From assembly GCA_047967505.1 (NCBI GenBank), contig CM106538.1: DNA of 64,000 nucleotides, one strand, 5' to 3'. Origin of the DNA: Dipteris shenzhenensis (Eukaryota; Polypodiophyta; Polypodiopsida; Gleicheniales). A program made the position numbers and the translations under genes. Under the pieces are notes generated by a model. That model was given only the letters and a program-made list of their open reading frames with translations. It was not told where the DNA came from and did no database searches. Every line of letters starts with the position of its first letter. The stretch's first letter is position 1. Shown here in pieces: positions 54,401 to 64,000 of the stretch.

Positions 54401-57400
54401 GTTAAGATGGTTATAATAAAGAATGGTATTCGTGCCATTCTCCAACATAATATGATGTTAGAAGAGTGTCACAAATGCCATTGAACACATGGATTGTGAG
54501 TTTGTTCAGAATGGCACAAGTGCCATCCTCCGTGAGAGTTTAAGGATAATGCCACTGGTGCCATCCTCCATGATGTTAAGGAGAACGGCAGAAGTTCGAT
54601 TCATCACATGGAACCACTACCATTCTCCACTTGTGGCATTCTACACAGAGATTGACACAATTCCATATGATCTCTACGCAGTGCAGACAGTGATCACTAC
54701 ATAGAAGAATGCACATTTGAGTTTAAGATTCCTTATGCATGTTTTCAGGTCATGGCATGAGATTGGCACCACTGCCATTCTCCACTGGTGGCATTCTCCA
54801 CATAGATTGACACAATTCCATATGATCTCTACACCGCGGAGATAGTGAACACTACATAGAAGAATGCACATGTGAGTTTAGCATTCCTTGTGAATGTTTT
54901 CAGGTCATGGTATGAGATTGGCACCACTACCATTCTCCACTGGTGGTATTCTCCATAGAGATTGACATAGGCTTCTCAATGCCATTTCTTAGGGCCTAAT
55001 AAGAGATTGGCACCACTGCCATTCTCCACTTGTATAGATGTTTACCCTACTATTCTAGGAGGGGTATTCCAGTGATCATAGGAGAGTGGTGTCCGATTCC
55101 AATCCACATGTGAGTTTGATGATCTCAGTGTCATTATGTAGTTGCCAGCATGAGATTGGCATCACTGCCATTCTCTGCTAGTGGTAGTCTAGACAAACTG
55201 AACCTATAGATTGACATTCCACTAATTTTATTGGCTGCAGTAGGATAATGGCAAAAGTGCCAATGCACATGTGAGTTTAGGATTCCTTATGCATGTTTTT
55301 AGGTCATGGTATGAGATTGGCACCACTGCCATTCTCCACTGGTGGCATTCTCCACAGAGATTGACACAATTCCATATGATCTCTACACAGCGGAGACAGT
55401 GATGACTACATAGAAGAATGCACATGTGAGTTTAGGCTTCTCAATGCCATTTCTTAGGGCCTAATAAGAGATTGGCACCACTGCCATTCTCCACTTGTAC
55501 AAATGTTTACCCTACTATTCTAGGAGGGGTATTCCAGTGATGATAGGAGAGTGGTGTCTGATTCCATGTCTGATTCCAATCCACATGTGAGTCTGATGAT
55601 CTCAGTGTCATTATGTAGGTGCCACCATGAGTTTGGCATCACTGCCATTGTCCACTAGTGGTAGTCTAGACAAACTAAACCTATAGATTGACATTCCAAG
55701 GCCTAATAAGAGATTGACACAATTCCATATGATCTCTACATAGCGGAGACAGTGATCACTACATAGAAGGATGCACATGTGAGTTTAGGCTTCTCAATGC
55801 CATTTCTTAGGGCCAGCATGAGTTTGGCATCACTGCATTCTCCGCTAGTGGTAATCTAGACAAACTAAACCTATAGATTGACATTCCACTAATTTTATTG
55901 GCCGGAGTAGGATAATGGCAAAAGTGCCAATGCACATGTGAGTTTAGGATTCCTTGTGCATGTTTTCAGGTCATGGTATGAGATTGGCACCACTGCCATT
56001 CTCCACTGGTGGCATTCTCCATAGAGATTGACACAATTCTATATGATCTCTACACAACGGAGACAGGGATCACTACATAGAAGAATGGCAATGCACATGT
56101 GAGCACATTACCACTAGCGGAGAATGGCAGTAGGATAATGGCAAAAGTGCCAATGCACATGTTAGTTTAGGATTCCTTGTGCCAATGCACATGTGAGTTT
56201 AGGCTTCCCAATGCCATTTCTTAGGGCCTAATAAGAGATTGGCACCACTGCCATTCTCCACTTGTACAAATGTTTACCCTACTATTCTAAGTTTAGGCTT
56301 CACAATGCCATTTTCTAGGGCCTAATAAGAGATTGGCACCACTACCATTCTATGCTTGTACAAATGTTTACCCTAATATTCTGAGAGGGGTATTCCAAGG
56401 ATCATAGGATAATGGTGCCCGATTCCAATCCACATGTGAGTTTGAGGATCTCAATGTCATTATGTAGTTGCCTACATGAGATTGGCATCACTTCAATTCT
56501 CCACTGGTGGCAGTCTAGATAAACTAAACTTGTATATTGACATTCGACAAATTTTATTGGCTATAGTAGTATAATTGCAAAAGTGCCAATGCACATGTGA
56601 GTTTAGGATTCCTTATGCCATTTTTAAGGTCTAGGTATGCTACCATTCTCCACTGGTGGCATTCTCCACAGAGATTGACACAATTCCATATGATATCTAC
56701 ATAGCGGAGACAGTGATCACTACATAGAAGAATGCACATGTGAGTTTGATGGTCTCAGTGTCATTATGTATTTGCCAGCATGAGATTGGCATCACTGCCA
56801 TTCTCCACTAGTCGTAATCTAAACAAACTAAACCTGTAGGTTGACATTCCACTATATTTATTGGCTGTAGTAGGATTATGGCAAAAGTTTCAATGCACAT
56901 GTGAGTTTGATGATCTCATTGTCATTATGTAGCTGCCAGCATGAGATTGGCATCACTTCCATTCTCCACTAGTGGTAGTGCCAATGCACATGTGAGTTTA
57001 GGATTCCTTGTGCATGTTTTCAGGTTATGGTATGAGATTGGCACCACAGCCATTCTCCACTGATGGCATTCTCCATAGAGATTGACACAAATCCATATGA
57101 TCTCTACACAGCGGAGATAGTGATGACTACATAGAAGAATGCACATGTGAGTTTAGGCTTCTCAATGCCATTTATTAGGGCCTAATAAGAGATTGGCACC
57201 ACTGCCATTCTCCACTTGTACAAATGTTTACCCTAGTATTCTAGGAGGGGTATTCCAGTGATCATAGGAGAGTGGTGTCCGATTCCAATCCACATGTGAG
57301 TTTGATGATCTCAGAGATTGACACAATTCCATATGATCTCTACATAGCGGAGACAGTGATCACTACATAGAAGAATGCACATGTGAGTTTAGGATTCCTT

Positions 57401-58904
57401 GTGCATGTTTTCAGGTCATGGTATGAGATTAGCACCACTGCCATTCTCCACTGGTGGCATTCTCCATAGATATTGACACAATTCCATATGATATCTACAT
57501 AGCGGAGATAGTGATCACTACATAGAAGAATGCACATGTGAGTTTAGGCTTCTCAATGCCATTTCTTAGGGCCTAATAAGAGATTGGCACCACTACCATT
57601 CTCCACTTGTACAAATGTTTACCCTAGTATTCTAGGAGGGGTATTCCAGTGATCATAGGAGAGTGGTGTCCTATTCCATTCCACATGTGAGTCTGATGAT
57701 CTCAGAGATTGACACAATTACATATGATCTCTACACAACGGAGACAGTGATCACTACATAGAAGAATGCACATGTGAGTTTAGGATTCCTTTATATGTTT
57801 TCAGGTCATGGTATGAGATTGGCACCACTGCCATTCTCCACTGGTGGAATTCTCCACAGAGATTGACACAATTCCATATGATCTCTGCACATGTGAGTTT
57901 AGGCTTCTCAATGCCATTTCTTAGGGCCTAATAAGAGATTGGCACCACTGCCATTCTCCACTTGTACAAATGTTTAGCCTACTATTCTAGGAGGGGTACC
58001 CCTGATCATAGGAGAGTGGTGTCCTATTCCATTCCACATGTGAGTTTGATGATCTCAGTGTCATTATGTAGTTGCAAGCATGAGATTGGCACCACTGCCA
58101 TTCTCCGCTAGTAGTAGTCTAGACAAACCGAACCTATAGATTGACATTCCACTAATTTTATTGGCTGCAGTAGGATAATGGCAAAAGTGCCAATGCACAT
58201 GTGAGTTTAGGACTCCTTGTGCATGTTTTCAGGTCATGGTATGAGATTGGCACCACTGCCATTCTCCACTGGTGGCATTCTCCACAGAGATTGACACAAA
58301 TCCATACGATCTCTACACAGCGGAGACAGTGATGACTACATAGAAGGATGCACATGTGAGTTTAGGCTTCTCAATGCCATTTCTTAGGCCCTAATAAGAG
58401 ATTGGCACCACTTCCATTCTCCACTTGTACAAATGTTTACCCTACTATTCTAGGAGGGGTATTCTAATCATCATAGGAGAGTGGTGTCCGATTCCAATCC
58501 ACATGTGAGTCTGATGATCTCAGCGTCATTATGTAGGTGCCACCATGAGTTTGGCATCACTGCCATTTTCCACTAGTGGTTGTCTAGACAAACTAAACCT
58601 ATAGATTGACATTCCACTACATAGAAGAATGCACATTACCACTAGCGGAGAATGGAAGTAGGATAATGGCAAAAGTGCCAATGCACATGTGAGATTGGCA
58701 CCACTGCCATTCTCCACTGGTGGCATTCTCCATAGAGATTGACACAATTCCATGTGATCTCTGCACATGTGAGTTTAGCCTTCTCAATGCCATTTCTTAG
58801 GGCCTAATAAGAGATTGGCACCACTGCCATTCTCCACTTGTAGAAATGTTTACCCTACTATTCTAGGAGGGGTATTCCAGTGATCATAGGAGAGTGGTGT
58901 CCTA
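54400..58904 (+). repeat. satellite array with a three-monomer higher-order unit (about 465 bp)
   Basis: Three monomer types each start CACATGTGAGTTT: A (AGGATTCCTTGTGCATG, 155 bp), B (AGGCTTCTCAATGCC, 149 bp) and C (GATGATCTCAGTGTC, 161 bp). In each, the core GAGATTGGCAYCACTGCCAT plus TCTCC begins exactly 47 bases after the start. A-B-C order is seen, for example, at 55257-55890 and 58190-58610, with many deletions and joins at CACATGTGAG. The first few hundred bases (54400-54660) are more diverged. Short minus-strand frames (MCILLCS...) are repeated by-products. Confidence 0.9.
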
Positions 58905-59169
58905 TGTGAAGATTGTTGAGAGTTCACGCTCAACATCATGTGATCATGTGTGCATAGCACCATCACGTGATCATATGTGCATAGCACTAACCTTATAGAG
59001 TGCTATAAAGGAAAGGGTTAGATCCCCTAACCCTAACCCTAAAAGGGTTTGTATATATTCTATTTTTTCAACTAATTCTAGTGTACAGTTAGTCATTTGT
59101 GGTGTGCTCTCTAGCTGTGCCCTCTCTCCTCATCTCCACTCTTCTCCTCTCCCTCTTCATATTTTGTCA
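58905..59169 (+). repeat. 5' LTR
   Basis: TG...CA, about 265 bp. A TATAAAG box lies at 59004-59010, followed by CCCTAACCCTAACCCTAAAA (59028 on), a telomere-like motif near the presumed transcription start, and a TC-rich 3' part. Confidence 0.8.
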
Positions 59170-59181
59170 TGGTATCAGAGC
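59170..59181 (+). promoter_or_regulatory. primer-binding site for initiator tRNA-Met
   Basis: TGGTATCAGAGC immediately follows the LTR end; it is the standard plant Copia primer site. Confidence 0.92.
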
Positions 59182-61814
59182 TTCCTTGTCTTCCGCTGAG
59201 ACATTGTGATTCTTGAGAGTGATTGAGAGTTTGAGAGATTGAGAGAGATTGAGTGTTTCATTCTCTTCCGTTGAGAGAATTTCCGTCCATTGAAAGAAAT
59301 TTCTATCATTGCTCTTGAGAGAATTCTGATTGAGAGCTTATGTTTTTCATTATTGAGAGAAGAGTGAGAGAGCTTACAAAGCTCGGATATAGGGAGAGTT
59401 CATTTGAGAGAAAAGAGAGTTTCCAGAGACTATTGAGAGTCTTGTGAGAGCTCTTCGTGAGAGAGATATGCTTATGACAGAGAGTCTGAGTTAGCCAAGG
59501 CCTCGACTTACTTCTATGTCCAGCGCTGCTACTGATTGCTGCCAATTGCTTGACCTTCACGAGCATCGACCTACGCTACTCCTTCCTAGGTCCCAACGCC
59601 CACGGCAACAACAGCAAATGAAGCTCCAACAATACTCAAGCTGCCGCTCAAGGGTCTTCATTCGAGTTGAGAAACTTGCCGCGTTGAGAAGCTCCAAGGC
59701 ATCTCCTTCGTGAAATGATTATCGTTGCCAGAGCTTTCCTGACCGGAGAACAAATTCTTGTCCACTGTGATTGTGGCCGAAAGGGAGACAAAACGTTGCT
59801 CACCCCAACTTTGATAGGATTCCTGGGGCGTGCAGGATCCATTCGCTCCTTGAGCAGCACGGGGCGATTTCTCCCAGCTCCCGTTTACTTTTCTAGCAGG
59901 AAGATGCTTCGAAGAAGATTTTCTTTGATCGGTCAGCTGCTGCTCTGGGTGGGGATTATGCTCAAAGCCGTAGGTCTTTGACGAAGATATTCCTATGACA
60001 TTACAATCCGATCTTCAGCCACTGAGCGTGAAGCTGAAATGCCGTCCTGTACAGCAGCGCCTTGAGCTGCATTTCCATGGGCAGACCCAGACCCATTCCG
60101 AGCGACCAAAGCAGGTCCAATCCCAAGCCTGAGCTCAGTATCCTGAAGGTCCAGATCGAACGATTTTGCATAGTCATGAGGAGCAGCGATGATATTCTTG
60201 TCCCGTGGTACAGAGATTCTTGGTTTCTCTTTCAGCACCGTCCACGCTATTACTCGGTCGTAGTAGTGCTCCAGTCTTCGAACAATCGCGGCTCCTGAGG
60301 CGCAGCCCAAGCTCCTTCCATGCCCGCGACCTGCAACGGCAAGCCTTATTGAAGCGTAGCCACAAAGCACGCTTCCTCTTTGACAAGGTCGCCTCCATCG
60401 ACTCTCTTCTCTGAGAGAGAAACTGCCACGTGGCAGATAAGGCCACGTGGCACTCTTCAAACCACACCCACCTTGGGTCAAGGTAATTTGGGTAGCGTTA
60501 CTCTGGTTAGAAGTGGATAGGGTTGGTTACATTAACCAAGGTCTAGTTAACCTAGGATAAGGTTGTCTCACCTATTGACACGTGGCACGCTCAACGACTG
60601 CCACATCATCAACTCTCAATCCCATCAGTGCCATGTCATCAGCCTATCCACACTGCCACGTCAGCATTGACATGTCAGCAATCCACATCATCACCGACTG
60701 CCACGTCATCATCGACTGCCACATCACTTGTGCCATGTCATCAGTGCCACATCATCAGGCCATGTCATCAGTGCCATGTCACCAGGACACGTCATCAGTG
60801 CCAGGTTAGCATTGCCACATCACCTTGCTGACATCATCTGTGCCACCTCAGCACTGCCACCTCAACAGTCCAGTCAGCACTGACCCTCTACAGGCACAGT
60901 CCCTTGCCAGGCACACTGTGCACACACTACATGTGCACACTCCTGCCACCTCAGCACAGAGCTTCACTGGCACACCTCTTGCTAAGCACAGTGCCACATC
61001 ATCACTACATGTGACTCACAGTGACACATCATCATTGAGCACCATTTGCACTCCTTTTGCCCCTCCACCTAGATCAAGTCATATCTCTTGATCCAGGAAG
61101 AATTTGAGGGTGCTCCAAAAAGGAAAGTCGCTCGTTTTTTTGTGCTCTACGCGCTCGTTACATCAACGCACATTTCGGCACAAGTTACACTCACATTTGT
61201 GCCTCGCCGACAAAACCACTTCCTTCACGCACATTTGCCTCTACATCGACGCATCTGACCCAGCACTTAAAAAGAACAAAAGAAAAGGAATTATTTGTTG
61301 CTCTTTCATCGATCGACGGTTGGTTTAGATCTAGATCAGAGTAGACTAGATTGCCATAGAGGGGACGCTTTGAATTCCCCAAGTTGCCAATCTAAGCCAT
61401 GCCCAAAATTCCTGACTAGTTTCTACTCGGAGTCAGTCCATACGCTCACATCCGATTTCACATCATTACATTACCTAAAACCTTACGTTCATCAGTTCAG
61501 TGAGCAGACTTCAGAGTACAGAGGCATTGCAGATTGATTCAGTGGGCAGATAGCACTTGATTTCACACACACATGCCACCATTCTAAAGCCTATTTGGCT
61601 ATCTCATGGCATTGTGCACATCATTTTTCAGCCTTGTAAAGCCTCTTGGCTATTCTCGGCATCATTGCCACAAGCCTTGTAACACAGATTAGATCTTATA
61701 TACTGCAGTTCTATCTTCACCGACGGTACAGAGATTTCACTTGGCATCTTCAGTGTATTTGCAGTTGATTCATATAGAGTTTTTCAGGACACTTTTGAGT
61801 ACATTGTTTGCACC
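59182..61814. other. long leader region between primer site and gag
   Basis: About 2.6 kb. It begins with GAGAGATTGAGAG-rich sequence; 59500-60480 has several short frames on both strands, none recognised; 60575-61060 is a TGCCACRTCATC repeat; the rest is unassigned. It may hold a nested element or an expanded leader. Confidence 0.45.
60575..61060 (+). repeat. degenerate minisatellite of TGCCACRTCATC units
   Basis: Some twenty or more copies of TGCCAYRTCATCAG-like words of 12-16 bp, many containing ACGTCA or CACGTGG cores (also at 60426-60455). Confidence 0.82.
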
Positions 61815-63059
61815 ATGTCGACTAGCAACCTCAATCTGGAGGCATCTGCTAAGTTAGACAACTCCAATTATGGTACATGGAAATACCGAATGGAGACCAT
61901 TCTTGTGCTTCAGGACAAATGGGAGTATGTCGATGGATCTATACCCAAACCATTGGACGATCCAGCCACCAGTAGCTCTACTCCATCTGTTGTCACAGCA
62001 CCAGCAACGGAATCTACATCGGGATCTACATCTACACAAACAGTTTCCACACCAGTAGCAGATCCTGCCATTGCCTGAGCTCAAGCAGAATGGGATAAGA
62101 AAGACAAGTATGCCTATCACCTGATCAAGCAAAACGTGCAAGATATCATGCTAGGACAGCTCAACATAGTTAAGACGTCAAAAGAAGCATGGGATATGTT
62201 CACAGCTCTCTACGAGTCCAAGAACACATCCAGGATTCTCACCCTGAGAAACCAGATCAACCAGAGTTTCTGCAATAGCAATGAAACCGGTCATGCTTAT
62301 GTACTCCGCATCAAAGACTACAACAATCAACTTGCAGCAGCAGGAGAGACTATGAATCCCACAAAAATGGTTCAAGTAATCCTGAATGGACTAGGAGAAG
62401 GATATGAGAATCTAGTCCAGAGTATTGCCATCCAATGGCAAATTCCAACACTGGAAGAACTTCAGTCAGTTCTACTTGGTGAAGAACTCAGGACTCAGGC
62501 CATTCAAGCACATAAAGGTCATTCTAATGATCAGGCATTCACAGCTTCAGACAGAAGCAGAGGCAAAGGCAGAAACAGAGGTAGATCATATCAGAAAAGT
62601 GGTAATCATCAACAAAGTCAAAATCAGCATCATCATCAACATCATCCTCATCAGCAACATCAGAATCAGCAAAGAGGAAATCATTCCAACCGAGGAAGAT
62701 TCCAAGGACGAGGGAATGCATCCACCAATGTGTCAAACATTCAATGCAACTACTGTCACAAGTTTGGACACTATGAAAGAGATTGCTGCAAGAAGCAGTA
62801 CGACCAAGGCGGTCAATCCAGCAATAATCGAGGGAATTCCCGAGGAAGAGGAAATCATCGTGGTGGACATTCTAGTCACAGTCATTTTGCAAATGAACAT
62901 GGAAATATGTTTCTTGCAAGTGAGGAATTGCATGAGACTGATACAATGCACCTAGACACTGATTTCAATCCCAAAGAGGATTTCAGCTATCAAGTCGACC
63001 AAGTGGAACAGGATCCTTGGTACATCAACAGCGCTGCATCATCTCATATGACAAATCAC
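61815..63059 (+). pseudogene. gag: Copia Gag with zinc knuckle and start of protease
   Basis: ATG at 61815 opens MSTSNLNLEASAKLDNSNYG, then TWKYRMETILVLQDKWEYVD, the usual Copia Gag start. After a TGA at 62077-62079 follow EAWDMFTALYESKNTSRILT, LRIKDYNNQLAAAGETMNPT and ILNGLGEGYENLVQS, an RGR-, Gln- and His-rich basic region, and the zinc knuckle CNYCHKFGHYERDC (62746-62787). The protease active site reads INSAASSHMT instead of the usual DSGASSHMT, so the catalytic Asp is Asn. A TAG (63060-63062) follows TNH. Confidence 0.9.
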
Positions 63060-63062
63060 TAG

Positions 63063-64000
63063 GAATGGTTCATAGAAATGAATCCATTAGAAGGTCAAAA
63101 GAATGTCATCTACACAGCAGACAATACACCGAATCCGGTTCAAGGGACAGGTGTTATCCCTATGAACAATTTCACTGGTACAAAAGGATTAGTCAAAGAT
63201 GTGCTCTATGTTCCAAAGCTCAGCAAGAACCTTTTGTCAGTAGGTCAAATGAAGGAACACAACTACAAAGTCATCTTCGACGGTGATGAATGCACTATCA
63301 GAGACAAATCCAAAAGAGGTCAGCTAGTAGCAAAAGGTGTCAAGGAAGGACGCTTATACAGGATGCTAGCTACAGTACCAGATAAGCATGCCATGTCAGC
63401 TCAAATGCAACAGATGCCACTATCTGCAAAATGGCACAAGAGATATGGTCATGTCAACTTCAAGTACTTGTTAGATCTCAGGAATCAGAATATGGCAATT
63501 GGGATTCCGAAGCTACAGTTTCTTGGAAAAGTTTGTGAAGCATGCTGCTTCGGCAAACAAAAGCGAACCAACTTTGTCAGAAGTACCTCTCATGCACGAG
63601 GTATTCTTGATTTGATTCATATAGATGTATGGGGTTATGCCCAGACCTGCAGCATCAATGGTTCACTTTATTACTTGACCTTCATCGACGACTACAACAG
63701 ATATTGTTGGGTCTACTTTCTGAAAGAGAAATCTAAAGTGTTTGCCAGATTTCAAGAATTCAAAGCCATGGTAGAAAACCAGACAGGCAGAAAGATCAAG
63801 GTCATGAGATCAGACAGAGGAGGTGAATACATGTCTTCAGCATTCATGAACTTTTGCAAAAATCACGGCATTCGAAAGACAATTCACATGTGCAGAAACT
63901 CCTCAGCAAAATGCAAGAGCTGAAAGGAAGAATGGGACTTTAGCAGACAGTGCTAATGCTTAGTGAAAAGCATCTTTCGAATCAGTATTGGGCAGAAGCA
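63063..64000 (+). pseudogene. pol: Copia protease C-part and integrase, frameshifted, incomplete
   Basis: Continues EWFIEMNPLEG, DVLYVPKLSKNLLSVGQMKE, the integrase zinc-binding part (WHKRYGHVNF...CEACCFGKQKR), the catalytic core with HIDVWGYAQT (first Asp), FIDDYNRYCWVYFLKEKS and VMRSDRGGEYMSSAFMNF (second Asp). A one-base frameshift near 63877 moves the conserved ETPQQNARAERKNGT (third residue Glu) into another frame. A TAG soon follows (63960-63962). The rest of pol lies outside the window. Confidence 0.9.

Larger units (their letters stand above)
58905..64000 (+). mobile_element. Ty1/Copia retrotransposon, 5' part, running off the window
   Basis: The LTR 58905-59169 begins TGTGAAGATTG directly after satellite sequence (GTGTCCTA) and ends TTTTGTCA. 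The primer-binding site and, further on, gag, protease and integrase follow in Copia order. The 2.6-kb gap between primer site and gag is unusual and may contain other material. Confidence 0.82.

Noticed and set aside
54674-58768. Repeated small frames starting MCILLCS
   Set aside because: The same satellite monomer translated again and again; conservation reflects DNA repeat homogenisation, not protein selection.
54400-58904. CRISPR-like array
   Set aside because: Repeats are long, diverged and satellite-like with no unique spacers; the genome is eukaryotic.
59028-59047. Interstitial telomere or chromosome end
   Set aside because: Only about three CCCTAA units, inside an LTR; too short for a telomeric tract.
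59515-60481. Several overlapping frames of 65-162 residues on both strands
   Set aside because: GC-richer leader sequence with open frames in many phases; no motif, splice signal or family match to choose among them.

Overview
This window looks like repeat-rich nuclear DNA of a land plant. The evidence is two complete CACTA (En/Spm) transposons carrying plant-type TNP2 and Transposase_24 genes, several Ty1/Copia retrotransposons (one with the plant initiator-tRNA-Met primer site TGGTATCAGAGC), spliceosomal GT-AG introns, long AG/TC and GT/AC microsatellites and a large satellite block. I see no rRNA, tRNA or clearly intact single-copy housekeeping gene. The SET, FCP1-like and ParB-like genes make me lean weakly to a seed-free plant such as a fern, but the sequence alone does not prove this.

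Layout. 1-680: unassigned flank ending in a possible host exon. 681-8064: CACTA element 1 (TSD TCT), with tnp2 on the minus strand and a Transposase_24 gene on the plus strand, divergent from the middle. 8065-14704: mostly featureless DNA with microsatellites and a local duplication. 14705-22871: CACTA element 2 (TSD TAC), same architecture but more decayed. 22872-29045: microsatellites, tandem duplications and unrecognised degenerate genes on both strands. 29046-32156: internally deleted Copia element (TSD CTAAC) that itself carries a 247-bp MITE. 32157-34019: rest of the broken host locus and a convergent unknown gene. 34020-35693: 5'-truncated Copia with one LTR. 36112-37400: remnant of an element-2-like CACTA gene expanded into a 1.1-kb polypurine tract. 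37435-37681: second copy of the MITE. 38077-42530: defective minus-strand Copia holding a solo LTR. 42640-47225: unknown decayed genes, GA microsatellites and fold-back repeats. 48538-54212: two minus-strand multi-exon genes, an FCP1-like phosphatase/SET fusion and a ParB-like/permuted methyltransferase-like gene. About 54400-58904: satellite with a three-monomer higher-order repeat of about 465 bp. 58905-64000: start of another Copia element running off the window.

How parts relate. In each CACTA element the two proteins probably cooperate: TNP2 as DDE transposase and the Transposase_24 protein as a possible binder of the short repeats. These repeats are element-specific (GCGTCTA-type in element 1, the palindrome GTCGCTATATAGCGAC in element 2) and lie at both ends and again between the two genes, which suggests coupling of end recognition to promoter control. 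The 48.5-54.2 kb genes are the least ordinary protein-coding content. Copies of an AATGGCACTAGTGCCATT palindrome in and between them resemble the core of the adjoining satellite. Most genes here carry stops or frameshifts, so the region is largely decayed.
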